In this document: in pieces, positions 16,793 to 25,472 of the stretch
How the letters are laid out: the number at the start of each line of letters is the position of its first letter
Numbering within the stretch: the stretch's first letter is position 1
NCBI RefSeq assembly: GCF_000299035.1
Contig: NZ_JH921517.1
Location: forward strand, 981,317 to 1,045,316
Direction of reading: 5' to 3'
Length of the DNA: 64,000 bases
Origin: Bacillus bingmayongensis
GTDB taxonomy: Bacteria; Bacillota; Bacilli; Bacillales; Bacillaceae_G
The notes under the pieces: model-generated
What the model was told of the DNA's origin: nothing
Databases searched by the model: none
The model's input: the letters and a program-made list of their open reading frames with translations, nothing else
Position numbers and translations under genes: made by a program

Positions 16793-16816
16793 TTTATAAA
16801 GGTATACCTTTATAAA
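16793..16816. promoter_or_regulatory. Perfect 24-bp palindrome upstream of chitinase
   Basis: Two TTTATAAA blocks flank GGTATACC, so the whole reads the same on both strands: arms TTTATAAAGGTA and TACCTTTATAAA. It lies 137 bases before the chitinase start in a very AT-rich region. Its symmetry fits the operator of a dimeric or tetrameric regulator. Confidence 0.55.
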
Positions 16817-16952
16817 TGGTCGGGTACATCCCTTTAGATACAATTATTGATAAATTTTTAATCTTGTTATATAAAACTGAATTTTCTGATAAAATATATT
16901 GTACTAGCAGACAATACATCTAGACAACTTTTTTAGGATAGGAGTGTTGTAG

Positions 16953-18029
16953 ATGATAAGAAAATTAAGATTAATCCTTTTTATTCTAGCCACTCTCTTT
17001 ATGCTTCCCGTTACCTCACTACAAGCTAAAGCCGAAAATAGTTTAGGACCTAAATTACTTGTTGGATACTGGCATAACTTTGATAACGGTACAGGCATTA
17101 TTAAACTGAAAGATGTTTCACCTAAATGGGATGTAATCAATGTATCTTTTGGTGAAACAGGTAGTGATCGATCTACTGTTGAGTTCACACCGATTTATGG
17201 TACAGATACCGAATTCAAAAACGATATTGCTTATCTAAAAAGTAAAGGGAAAAAAGTAGTTCTTTCAATAGGGGGACAAAATGGCGTTGTTTTATTACCT
17301 GATAATAATGCTAAACAACGATTCGTTGATTCTTTACAATACCTCATTGACAAATATGGATTTGATGGTATTGATATTGACCTTGAGTCAGGAATTACGT
17401 TAAATGCGGGAGATAATGATTTTAAAAATCCTAAAACACTTCAAATTACAAACCTAATTTCAGCTATTAGAACTATTTCAGAACATTATGGACCCGACTT
17501 TTTATTAAGCATGGCACCTGAAACGGCATATGTACAGGGAGGATATAGTGCGTATGGAAACATCTGGGGTGCGTATTTGCCTATTATTTATGGAGTAAAA
17601 GACAAGTTAACATATATTCACGTTCAACATTATAACGCTGGTAGCGGTATTGGCATGGATGGAAATAACTATAATCAAGGAACCGCAGATTATGAAGTAG
17701 CTATGGCGGATATGCTATTACACGGATTTCCAGTAGGAGGTAATATCAATAATATTTTCCCTCCACTACGAACTGAACAAGTTATGATTGGTCTTCCAGC
17801 AGCTCCAGCCGCAGCTCCAAGCGGCGGGTATATTTCTCCAACTGAAATGAAAAAGGCATTAGATTACCTTATTAAAGGTGTACCATTTGGCGGAAAATAT
17901 AAACTGTCTAATCCAGAAGGATACCCTACATTCCGTGGATTAATGTCTTGGTCCATTAATTGGGATGCAAAAAACAACTATGAATTCTCTAATTATTATA
18001 GAACATATTTTGATGCTATACTTCCCTAA
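16953..18029 (+). CDS. chiA: Secreted chitinase, glycosyl hydrolase family 18
   Basis: A protein of 358 residues with a Sec signal (residues 1-27, ending SLQAKA). It is a single GH18 barrel without chitin-binding or FnIII domains, like the 36-kDa ChiA of B. cereus/thuringiensis. The strand-3 motif KVVLSIGG is at 101-108 and the catalytic strand-4 motif FDGIDIDLE ends at Glu145, the proton donor; MSWSINWD near the end is the strand-8 motif. It cuts beta-1,4 GlcNAc links in chitin outside the cell. It starts at ATG after AGGAGTG. It is a one-gene unit with a palindrome upstream and a very stable terminator downstream. Confidence 0.94.
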   Translation: MIRKLRLILFILATLFMLPVTSLQAKAENSLGPKLLVGYWHNFDNGTGIIKLKDVSPKWDVINVSFGETGSDRSTVEFTPIYGTDTEFKNDIAYLKSKGKKVVLSIGGQNGVVLLPDNNAKQRFVDSLQYLIDKYGFDGIDIDLESGITLNAGDNDFKNPKTLQITNLISAIRTISEHYGPDFLLSMAPETAYVQGGYSAYGNIWGAYLPIIYGVKDKLTYIHVQHYNAGSGIGMDGNNYNQGTADYEVAMADMLLHGFPVGGNINNIFPPLRTEQVMIGLPAAPAAAPSGGYISPTEMKKALDYLIKGVPFGGKYKLSNPEGYPTFRGLMSWSINWDAKNNYEFSNYYRTYFDAILP

Positions 18030-18041
18030 AAACTAATTTCC

Positions 18042-18092
18042 TTGTAACAGAACTCATCTTTCTATAAAAAGATGGGTTCTGTTACAAAGTTT
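18042..18092 (+). terminator. Very stable terminator of the chitinase gene
   Basis: TTGTAACAGAAC and CATCTTT pair with AAAGATG and GTTCTGTTACAA, a stem of about 20 pairs with one mismatch, followed by GTTTTT. Confidence 0.9.
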
Positions 18093-18327
18093 TTAAAAGT
18101 AAGCTGAACTTTTTCGAAATTGAGCGACGAGAATCATAAATAGGGTATCGCCACATAGCTATCAAGCTAAGTGATCCAAAAAATAATATGGTAGTGTATT
18201 TTCTTTGATTTTTGATGACTACATAAAAAATGCAAATGTGTACATACTTTATGAACGCGAATATAGCTGAAAACGTTGATATTATTGAATTTTATACTTC
18301 ACTGTTTTTTCTATTCCTGCTGTTGTT

Positions 18328-18678
18328 TCACTTTTTTACTTTTACCCCACTGGGATCAATATTAAAAGTAATTGTTACTTTGTAATTCGGAGGATTATGA
18401 GCATTTACATAAGTATGATATTCAGCTGTGACAAGAAAATTAAAAGTTCCTTTTGGATATCGCTCAACTTTTATAACTTTTGTCTCTGTTAAACTATATT
18501 GATGATATGTTCCAAGTTGCTTTCTAATAATTTGACTTGCATGTGGAGCCAATAAAGTATTATAAGAATCATAAAAATCCTTATTACACACATTGGTTGC
18601 TTTCCCTTTCAATGGAGATATAAAGAAAAATGTTATTATAATTCCACAAAATATTATGGATAATTTATGTTTTAGCAT
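18328..18678 (-). CDS. DUF3888 secreted protein
   Basis: A protein of 116 residues with a signal peptide (residues 1-26, SPLKGKA). The mature part matches the DUF3888 pattern common in the B. cereus group: LLAPHASQIIRKQLG, a charged middle strand, then FLVTAEYHTYVNAHNPPNYKVTITFNI near the end. GGAGAGG precedes the ATG. The family is exported and of unknown role. It stands alone on the minus strand between chitinase and an IS231 copy. Confidence 0.85.
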   Translation of the reverse strand: MLKHKLSIIFCGIIITFFFISPLKGKATNVCNKDFYDSYNTLLAPHASQIIRKQLGTYHQYSLTETKVIKVERYPKGTFNFLVTAEYHTYVNAHNPPNYKVTITFNIDPSGVKVKK

Positions 18679-18827
18679 AAATTCCTCTCCAACCTATGTC
18701 ATAGGATAAGGGTTAGGATATGCTGAAAAATAGTAATTATTCATTTTAATTTAGCGTACAGGGAACTGATTAAAATGTGTCCAAATTATGTCTAAACGTA
18801 CAATTTTTCCGAAATGTTGTTGTGACC

Positions 18828-20488
18828 CATGCCCATCAACTTAAGAGCGGAAACAAAATGAACTTTTGTTCATATGAACTAAAAAACTCTTAAAATATTT
18901 GATGTCCTTAAAAGTAAGCACACCGAATAAACCCTAACGGGTTTCATTTTTAAAAAATTATGCAACTTTCTTTTGTTTTCTCAATCCACTATACTCATAG
19001 ACAACACCCATAATATCAAAGACAGTTTTCTTCTCATATCTGTGGGATTTCCGTCCATTCCTCTGTAAAAGGTTGAACAGGCGGGTTAGGATCTTTGTTA
19101 TCTCTTGGTTGTTTTGCTGTATTGCTTGATATAACAGAAATAGATGATCTTGGATCATCCCAATCGCTTTATATTCGCTTAATTCTCTTTTCTTCTTTTG
19201 TAAAAGCAATTGACGCATTTTAAACATAGTAGAGGAACATAGGAAAATAGCGATTAGATTTCCATATAATTGGCACTCTAATCGTTCCTGTTTTACATTA
19301 CGATAATGGTCTATCTTGAAGAGTGATTTCCACGTTTTAAAGACAATCTCTATTTGCCAACGTAAAGTATATAATTCATGTACCTGTTCCATCGGAACCC
19401 ATTCCCAAGGTGTATTCGTCACATACACGTTTAATCCAGCTACCAATTTACTTTTCTCTGAGTACGCTCTATTTTTAGACTTTTCTTTTTCCGCAATCTT
19501 CGCTTGCCGCTTTTGAAGTTGCTTTTCTGTTAATCGATTAAAAATAACACGTGCAAATAGTTGTTGTTTATCACCGATATAAGCATGTTTTAATTCAAAT
19601 GTTTCTCCTGGCTGTAGTTGGTTTAGAAGCCGCTTCACATCGATCTGTATGTATTCCGATTGCTTCTTAATAGCACCGTTTTTAAAGTATTCTGGATTTG
19701 GATTTTTCATATATACATTCGTATTTAATTTTAAACGAGACACATAGTATGTACCTCGTTGATCCATTTGGTCTAAGTCTTCCAATGAAAAATAACCTAG
19801 ATCACGAATACATAAATCTCCTGGTCGTAAGGTATCTAAGCACTCCGTGCCAAATGTTTTGTCATTATTTTTTCCTGGTCCAACTTGAAAGTTAAGAAAT
19901 TCCCCACTGTGCAGATCATATTCTAATTGAATTTTGATTCCGGCTGTTTGAGCACAGCCTCCAGAGCCTGGATATACATTATCTAAATCATTTGGCACCT
20001 GAAATACGGTGGCATCTAGGATACGGATTCGTCCAAAATAAGTGAAGAGATGGTTAGAAATTTGCGTTTGTTCACATATTTTTTGTTGTAACAGTAAAGA
20101 AAAAATATGTTGTAAAAACAAAACTGCTTTAGCGTTTAAACGCTTATTTAAGCCCTCAGGGCTGAGTAAAGTACCAGTGGCTGCATGAAGCCTACTACAT
20201 AATCGTACTAAGGGATCACTTGCTACTCGTTGACTGATCCAAATACAAATCGTAGCTAAGTCTGAGCCAGAAAACTTACGTTTTCGCTTTATAAATCCGA
20301 TTTCTCTTGCAAGTTTTTCTAAAAATACAGGTGTAATATATCGCTGTAACTCTTCCGCAAACGGTTGTAGTTCATCTTGAATCGAGAGGTTCATAAGAAA
20401 ACGTCATCCTTTCTAATCTAGCTTGTTTAGAAAGAATAACGTTTTTGGATACTTGGGGGTATTAAAATCTCTTAAGTTGATGGGCATG
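18828..20488 (-). mobile_element. IS231-type element (IS4 family), apparently complete
   Basis: The 1661-bp element has perfect 20-bp inverted ends, CATGCCCATCAACTTAAGAG at 18828-18847 and its complement at 20469-20488. The 10-bp direct repeat TGTTGTGACC flanks it at 18818-18827 and 20489-20498, as expected for IS231 (10-12 bp). One intact transposase gene lies inside. The perfect ends and target repeat point to a recent insertion. Confidence 0.95.
18958..20394 (-). CDS. IS231 transposase (IS4 family)
   Basis: A full-length transposase of 478 residues. The DDE residues of the IS4 family are visible: Asp in [11 protein letters not shown], Asp in [14 protein letters not shown], and the Y-(2)-R-(3)-E-(6)-K signature in [20 protein letters not shown]. 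It moves the surrounding element by cut and paste. No frameshift was seen, so it should be active if expressed. Confidence 0.95.
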   Translation of the reverse strand: MNLSIQDELQPFAEELQRYITPVFLEKLAREIGFIKRKRKFSGSDLATICIWISQRVASDPLVRLCSRLHAATGTLLSPEGLNKRLNAKAVLFLQHIFSLLLQQKICEQTQISNHLFTYFGRIRILDATVFQVPNDLDNVYPGSGGCAQTAGIKIQLEYDLHSGEFLNFQVGPGKNNDKTFGTECLDTLRPGDLCIRDLGYFSLEDLDQMDQRGTYYVSRLKLNTNVYMKNPNPEYFKNGAIKKQSEYIQIDVKRLLNQLQPGETFELKHAYIGDKQQLFARVIFNRLTEKQLQKRQAKIAEKEKSKNRAYSEKSKLVAGLNVYVTNTPWEWVPMEQVHELYTLRWQIEIVFKTWKSLFKIDHYRNVKQERLECQLYGNLIAIFLCSSTMFKMRQLLLQKKKRELSEYKAIGMIQDHLFLLYQAIQQNNQEITKILTRLFNLLQRNGRKSHRYEKKTVFDIMGVVYEYSGLRKQKKVA

Positions 20489-20668
20489 TGTTGTGACCCC
20501 ATCACAATCAAGCTAAGAAAAGCAAATACCCCCAAAACGCAAAAATGAGCTGAATTCTCAAAATAACTAACTATAGAGAAAGAAAATTTCAATTTATGGG
20601 GGAGACTTCAAAACCGTAGCTTGATAGCGATGGGACAGCCCAATGTGGTAGACCTTTTTTCGTTTTGC

Positions 20669-21457
20669 TTATTCGTGATTAAATTTTTTATTGGCAATCC
20701 AATAATACGTTGCAGAGAATATTAGTACAATCCAAACAAGCGTTACTAGTACGTTATCTATTACTTTTGAATTTACTGATCCTGTGATTAAGACTTCCAT
20801 TGCATGTTTGCTCATACTTGCTGAATTTACAAAATCTATAACTGGATTTAAACCTACAATTATTTTGCAACCTAAAAGGAAAACAATTGAAATTAATGCG
20901 ATAATACCCTGACTGTTAAAAATAGTACTAATCATCGTTGTAAAAGATACGATAAAAAATACCCATACAAGATAAAATAATAGTGCAGTAATCACATGTG
21001 AAAATGGAACATTTGTAAAAAGATAATTTACATATAGATAAGAAGCAAAGTATCCAATTGCTACACTAAAAGCTGCTATCAAATAATTTGATACAATTTT
21101 TCCAAATATATACGAAATAACAGTAACAGGTCGTGTTAAAATAAAGGCCAGCATGCCATTTTCTTTATCTATTTGAATAATACCCATCATTGAGATTGCA
21201 AGAATCATAAGTCCGAGCTGATCAAATTGAGATCCTAACGTACTAGCTAGTACTTCTCCACCTTTTTGAGCTGTCATGCTCGGATCAATTATAATACCCT
21301 GACTACCGCCTAATGCTCCCAAAATTGAAGGCAAGTAATGAGTTACTATAGGTTGAGTTATCCCTAAAAAGATAAAGACGATCGGTAGCCAAATAACTTT
21401 AAAATCACGTACCATTTGAACAAATTCTTTTTTTATCAGTACAATAAATTTATTCAT
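20669..21457 (-). CDS. yxlG: ABC-2 type permease, YxlG-like
   Basis: A membrane protein of 262 residues with six predicted helices and a large outside loop between the first two, the usual ABC-2 layout. FIVLIKKEFVQMVRDFK at the N-terminus, IDKENGMLAFILTRPV and a C-terminal helix are typical. It overlaps the ATPase gene by four bases (ATGA), so the two are translationally coupled. Gene order yxlE-yxlF-yxlG matches the downstream part of the B. subtilis sigY operon, where YxlFG is an exporter of unknown cargo. The sigma factor sigY and yxlC/D are absent here. Confidence 0.85.
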   Translation of the reverse strand: MNKFIVLIKKEFVQMVRDFKVIWLPIVFIFLGITQPIVTHYLPSILGALGGSQGIIIDPSMTAQKGGEVLASTLGSQFDQLGLMILAISMMGIIQIDKENGMLAFILTRPVTVISYIFGKIVSNYLIAAFSVAIGYFASYLYVNYLFTNVPFSHVITALLFYLVWVFFIVSFTTMISTIFNSQGIIALISIVFLLGCKIIVGLNPVIDFVNSASMSKHAMEVLITGSVNSKVIDNVLVTLVWIVLIFSATYYWIANKKFNHE

Positions 21458-22359
21458 TTTTCCACCACCAATTTTAAGAATATTTCTTCTAAAGTATCAT
21501 TATCAACTTCAAATTTTAAGATGTCCACTTCATGCTCAAGTGCATTTTTTAGTAACATATTTTTGTTTTTTTCGATGTTATTAACTTTTATTTTGATTTT
21601 ATGCCCAATAATTTCTATCTCCTTTACGTAAGGTAATCCTTTTACAATGTCAATCCAATTTTGATCTTTCGCTGTGATTTCTAAGCTAATCCTATCTTTG
21701 CTATTGCAGTTTAACAATTCGGTGATTGTTGTATCTTCTATTTTTGATCCATTTTTTATAATTACAAATCGTTCGCATATTTCTTCCGCATCACCCAATA
21801 TATGGGTTGATAATAAAATCGTTGTATCTTTTTTTATTTCTTTGATCAGATTTAACACTTCTCTTCGGCCGATTGGATCTAATGCGGATACTGGCTCATC
21901 CATGACAATAAGCGAAGGCTTATGCAATAGTGCTTGTGCAATACCGAGTCGCTGTTTCATTCCACCGGAAAATGTGCCAACTTTTAAATTTTCTTCACTA
22001 CTTAGTCCAACTTTTGTCAAAATTTCAGGTATTGAATTTGTTAATTCTTCTTTTTGCAATCCAGAAAGTTGTCCCATGAACGTAAGTGTTTCTTTCGCTG
22101 TCATCCAATGAAAAAAGTTAGGGTACTGTGGTAGGTAGCCTATTTCCCTTTTCATTTTCGAAATTTTTTTCCCATTCAGCAAAACTTCGCCCGCGTGTGG
22201 GTCAATAATATCTGAAACCACTTTTATTAATGTTGATTTCCCAGCTCCATTCGGTCCAATTAAGCCGACACATTCTCCCGATTGCAGTTCCATCGAGAAG
22301 TTATTAACAGCGATTTTTTCTTTAAATGTTTTCGTCACATTTTTGATTTCTAATTTCAT
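21454..22359 (-). CDS. yxlF: ABC transporter ATPase, YxlF-like
   Basis: A protein of 301 residues. Walker A is GPNGAGKS at 35-42, the signature FSGGMKQR at 130-137, Walker B LIVMDE at 150-155, and the switch His lies in LLSTHIL. The last 80 residues form the extra domain seen in exporter ATPases of this kind. It powers the YxlG-like permease, which follows with a four-base overlap; the PLDc_N peptide gene precedes it, also with a four-base overlap. Confidence 0.92.
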   Translation of the reverse strand: MKLEIKNVTKTFKEKIAVNNFSMELQSGECVGLIGPNGAGKSTLIKVVSDIIDPHAGEVLLNGKKISKMKREIGYLPQYPNFFHWMTAKETLTFMGQLSGLQKEELTNSIPEILTKVGLSSEENLKVGTFSGGMKQRLGIAQALLHKPSLIVMDEPVSALDPIGRREVLNLIKEIKKDTTILLSTHILGDAEEICERFVIIKNGSKIEDTTITELLNCNSKDRISLEITAKDQNWIDIVKGLPYVKEIEIIGHKIKIKVNNIEKNKNMLLKNALEHEVDILKFEVDNDTLEEIFLKLVVEK

Positions 22360-22595
22360 GCTCTCTCACTATCCTTTCGCCCTATAACAAAGTACAGAAT
22401 TGGACCAAGTGTATTAACAAAAAGTATAATAAATGTCCAAATCAGAACGCTTTTTCTAGTTTTTCTATGTCTGTATAGATCAATTAATGCAATTAAAACT
22501 AATAGGGTACCTACCGCAATAAACGGCAATATTATGGGGATAAAAGCCATTAAGTCAATATTTTTTAATTCATCAAACCCATAGTGCAGTTGCAT
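22356..22595 (-). CDS. yxlE: YxlE-like PLDc_N membrane peptide
   Basis: A 79-residue protein with two membrane helices (MAFIPIILPFIAVGTLLVLIALIDLY and VLIWTFIILFVNTLGPILYFVIGR). The second ends in the G-P-ILYF-IGR motif of the PLDc_N family. In B. subtilis, YxlE of the same family and gene order acts with YxlC/D to hold SigY inactive. Here no sigma factor is present, so that role cannot be carried over. The start at 22595 is set by AAAGGAGTG, which is part of a long palindrome. Confidence 0.85.
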   Translation of the reverse strand: MQLHYGFDELKNIDLMAFIPIILPFIAVGTLLVLIALIDLYRHRKTRKSVLIWTFIILFVNTLGPILYFVIGRKDSERA

Positions 22596-22601
22596 TTTTA
22601 A

Positions 22602-22663
22602 CACTCCTTTTAAAGTTATCATTATCATTATTGATAATGATAATGATAACTTTAAAAGGAGTG
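22602..22663. promoter_or_regulatory. 62-bp near-perfect palindrome, probable operator
   Basis: Two 30-base arms (outer ends CACTCCTTTTAAAG and CTTTAAAAGGAGTG) meet at a two-base centre. The inner part is made of GATAAT repeats (TGATAATGATAATGATAA on one side), which resemble Fur-type boxes. It overlaps the ribosome site of yxlE and lies between the divergent yxlE and regulator genes. Confidence 0.65.
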
Positions 22664-22671
22664 CATTGCAA

Positions 22672-22711
22672 TACCCATTCTCATTATTTATAATAAGAAT
22701 GAGAATGGGTA
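22672..22711. promoter_or_regulatory. Second palindrome in the same divergent gap
   Basis: TACCCATTCTCATT and AATGAGAATGGGTA are 14-bp perfect arms around a 12-base AT-rich centre, 41 bases before the regulator start. It is a candidate self-operator. Confidence 0.6.
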
Positions 22712-22751
22712 AATAGAAAAATAATAGATAAATACAAACAAGGAGAACATT

Positions 22752-23291
22752 ATGGGTAATAAAGTTGAAGTCTTAATGCATCCAGTAAGAATAAAAATTT
22801 CTCAGGTACTAATGAGGAATAAAGAAAATGGATTAACCCCTTTAGAAATGGTGAAAATTATTAAAGATGTACCTCAAGCAACTCTATATAGACATATACA
22901 AATCATGTTGGATTCTGGCATTATTCGCGTTATTAAAGAAAAAAAGGTGAAATCTGTTTCCGAAAAATATTACGCTTTAAATGAAATCGAGGCTAGACTT
23001 AATGTAGAAGATTGGAAAAAAGCTTCTAATGAGAAGAAACTTGATTATGTTTCATATTATCAATTATCAATTATGAATCAATATCAAAGTTATCTTAAGA
23101 AATTAGAAGAGCAAAACTGTAGGGAAGATGGTGCTACTTTTTCTTTAGTAGAATTAAAGATAGATGAGGAACACTTTATACAATTCCAAAGCGAATTAAA
23201 CGAATTAATAACTAAATACTACCATACCGCGAGCAATGAAATAGATGCACCAGTTCGAACAATAGCTGTCACCATTATTCCAGATATTTAA
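22752..23291 (+). CDS. Winged-helix regulator, ArsR-like HTH
   Basis: A protein of 179 residues. Residues 1-90 form a winged helix: VLMHPVRIKISQVLM, GLTPLEMVKIIKDVPQATLYRHI with the recognition helix, then IIRVIKEKKVKSVSEKYYAL as wing. The C-terminal half is helical and is likely used for dimer contact. There is no Cys/His cluster typical of metal-sensing ArsR proteins. AAGGAGAAC precedes the ATG. It is divergent from the yxlEFG-like exporter with two palindromes between, so it most likely controls that operon and itself. Confidence 0.85.
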   Translation: MGNKVEVLMHPVRIKISQVLMRNKENGLTPLEMVKIIKDVPQATLYRHIQIMLDSGIIRVIKEKKVKSVSEKYYALNEIEARLNVEDWKKASNEKKLDYVSYYQLSIMNQYQSYLKKLEEQNCREDGATFSLVELKIDEEHFIQFQSELNELITKYYHTASNEIDAPVRTIAVTIIPDI

Positions 23292-23307
23292 ACAAATTAA
23301 ATAATAT

Positions 23308-24149
23308 GGTTCTGGTGCAAAGATAATCTATAAAAAACGTAGGATATGAATTTTCTGCTAACTTACGGATTTTGATACGATACCGAACAGCTTATCAATG
23401 AATTCTTTTCGATTTTGGACAGATTTCACCCCTTGATGAACCTGCTTCTTTTTAATCATATGCATCGCTTCTATGCCACTCAGTATGTAAGTGGCTGTAC
23501 GAAATGATTTCAATCCTAACATAGAACGAACTCGCTTCTTTATAAAACGATGATCCTGTTCCACGATATTGTTTAAATATTTCTTTTGTCTGAGTTGCAT
23601 GCCTGATGGCATGTTTTTTTCTTTTCTCAATTCTTCAACTGCTATAGGATAAGCCGGATTTTTATCCACTGTTATGACACGTGGCTTAGAAACATGAAAA
23701 GACCGCAAAGCTTTCTTGAAGAAGCGCTTTGCAGCCTTATGATCTCTTGTTTTGCTTAGGTAAAAATCAATCGTACTTCCTTCAGAATCAACTGCGCGAT
23801 ATAAATACATCCATTGACCTTTTACCTTGATATACGTCTCATCTACTCGCCAAGAATCGTTTGTTTTCTTAAGGTGACAGCGAACTTTCTTGTCTAGTTC
23901 AGGGCCATATTGATGTACCCAACGCATGATGGTTGTGTGAGCGATGGATAAACCTCGTTCCTCCATCATTTCTACCAAATCACGAAAACTGAGATTGTAC
24001 CGTAGGTACCATCTTACAGTTAACAAAATAATGTCAGGCTGATAATGTTTCCATTTGAATAAATTTTGGTTTTCCATACTGATCATGCTCCTTTTTTAGA
24101 GTAGTAGTATCAGTATGTCCAAGTTTACTAGATTTCTTGCACCAGAACC
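23308..24149 (-). mobile_element. IS6-family element (IS240-like)
   Basis: 842 bp with inverted ends GGTTCTGGTGCAA (23308-23320) and TTGCACCAGAACC (24137-24149) and one intact transposase. The flanks (AATAATAT left, GTTTTGAC right) do not form the 8-bp repeat expected of a simple insertion. The right flank cuts straight into an IS3 orfB, which suggests a deletion or recombination after insertion. Confidence 0.92.
23358..24086 (-). CDS. IS6-family transposase
   Basis: A full-length transposase of 242 residues. The DDE triad is seen as Asp in WRVDETYIKVKG, Asp in ITVDKNPAY and Glu in NNIVEQDHRFIKKR. FRDLVEMMEERGL at the N-terminus belongs to the HTH region of this family. It makes cointegrates by replicative transposition. 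A related but broken C-terminal piece lies at 61787. Confidence 0.94.
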   Translation of the reverse strand: MISMENQNLFKWKHYQPDIILLTVRWYLRYNLSFRDLVEMMEERGLSIAHTTIMRWVHQYGPELDKKVRCHLKKTNDSWRVDETYIKVKGQWMYLYRAVDSEGSTIDFYLSKTRDHKAAKRFFKKALRSFHVSKPRVITVDKNPAYPIAVEELRKEKNMPSGMQLRQKKYLNNIVEQDHRFIKKRVRSMLGLKSFRTATYILSGIEAMHMIKKKQVHQGVKSVQNRKEFIDKLFGIVSKSVS

Positions 24150-24600
24150 GTTTTGACTCTGTTTTGTACTGAGATTGGTAATATGAACTTCTCGCTATTC
24201 CAAGAGTTTGACACATCATATGAACTGAGTGTGTTTCTTTTTGACAATCGATAAATTGATGTAATTCTATATCTTTTATTTTTTCGCGAATATGGCCATA
24301 GCCTTTTTTAAAATCTCATTTTCCTCTTTCAAACGAAGCATTTCTTTCTGCATTCGTTTCAGATCTTCTAACGTCATTTCTTCCTCATCAATCGTTGGGA
24401 TAGGAGAATATTTTTTAATCCATTTATAAATCGTTACTTCTGATACACCATACTCGCTGCTTAGTTCTTTCACAGATCGTTCTGAATGATATAATTCAAC
24501 AACCATCTTTTTAAATTCTTCATTAAATTTCTTGTTTGCCATACGGACACTTCCTCTTTGAAATCCATTGTAAGGACTTAACTAAGTTGTGTCCATATGA
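24150..24600 (-). pseudogene. IS3-family element remnant cut by the IS6 insertion
   Basis: The upstream 88-codon orfA (24276-24542) is intact: NEEFKKMVVELYHSERSVKEL, a helix-turn-helix with SEVTIYKWIKKYSP, and a leucine zipper MQKEMLRLKEENEILKKAM. orfB begins at about 24275 (IELHQFIDCQKETHSVHMMCQTLGIARSSYY) but ends after some 40 codons where the IS6 end starts at 24149. The catalytic part is absent. An end-like sequence TGGACACAACTTAG is at 24580-24595. Confidence 0.82.
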
Positions 24601-24640
24601 CTATACTAACTCCAAACGATTATAAAAAAAGTGAATCATA

Positions 24641-24755
24641 TTAAAAAATCCAAGTTAGCTCTAGCTTAACCCCAATATCATCACCGGTTGTAAAGTATTG
24701 CCCATCTGGTAATGCATATCTACCCTGATGATTCTTTGTGAAAGTGCCAATCAAA
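24641..24755 (-). pseudogene. C-terminal remnant of an unknown protein
   Basis: An open stretch of about 37 codons without start: LIGTFTKNHQGRYALPDGQY, FTTGDDIGVKLELTWIF, stop. The composition looks coding, but I cannot name the family. It ends near a TTGATCAAA-type repeat. Confidence 0.4.
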
Positions 24756-24823
24756 ATGATCAACTCACCTTAATAATTCTAATAACAGTTTTGATATATA
24801 AAACAAAAGTTAAACTATTGGCA

Positions 24824-24905
24824 TTTTTGATCAAATTTTTTTATAAAGCGGAATGTTCATTCAAAAAGATAAGAATCCATTTTGATCAATCTTTTTTCAA
24901 AATGG
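24824..24905 (+). repeat. TTGATCAAAC-type repeat, copy 1
   Basis: TTTTGATCAAATTTTTTTAT, then AAAGCGGAATGTTCATTC, and a closing CATTTTGATCAATCTTTTTT. It matches the copy at 29860 in order and spacing. From 24906 to 25180 I see only AT-rich DNA. Confidence 0.55.
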
Positions 24906-25180
24906 ATCCTTAATTAATCGAATTATGTAATGTAAACCTCACTTTAACTAATTTATCGTAATAATACATATTTCGGTAAATACATACATAAATCATCTTT
25001 TTTGAACTAAGAATATTCTATATATATAAATATCCCCACTTATGGAGAGAAAACAAAAAATACTCGCATTAATCCAGTATTTTTTGTTATTTAGAAAAAG
25101 CTGTTCTTTTTAAAATTAAATAACTAACGTTCTTAGACTAAAAACACGCGAAATTCTCGTTTTGAGGACATTTCAAAATA

Positions 25181-25208
25181 TTAGCTTGATGGCGATAGGA
25201 TAGCACCA
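25181..25208 (+). repeat. AGCTTGATGGCGATAGGA repeat
   Basis: One of about six copies of a short motif in the window (also 18155, 20500, 20616, 41237 and 60044). Here it reads TTAGCTTGATGGCGATAGGA then TAGCACC. Confidence 0.5.
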
Positions 25209-25250
25209 ACAAAACGCGAATTTCGTACGCTAGGCAAAATTTCACAAAGG

Positions 25251-25293
25251 AAAAGCCGATTTCCTGTACGCTAAGGGAGAATTGGCTTTTTTA
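25251..25293 (+). terminator. Terminator-like hairpin
   Basis: AAAAGCCGATTTCC pairs with GGGAGAATTGGCTTTT, then more T. No gene precedes it on this strand. Confidence 0.55.
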
Positions 25294-25435
25294 CTGTTAA
25301 TTCGTTTGTAGTAATCGAAGGGAGATTAAAGAGGAGGGGGTGAAAGTTTATAAGTATGGATTGGACTTATTGTAAAGCACCATCATACATTCGCTACTGC
25401 CTAACTTGATCTAATTGATAATACGAGATACCAAA

Positions 25436-25472
25436 AACACCCTGCATGTTTGAAACATGCAGGATGTTTTTT
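25436..25472. terminator. Terminator of the Bax-inhibitor-family gene
   Basis: AACACCCTGCATGTTT pairs with AAACATGCAGGATGTT. The T run on the right and the A run on the left let it work both ways. Confidence 0.85.
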
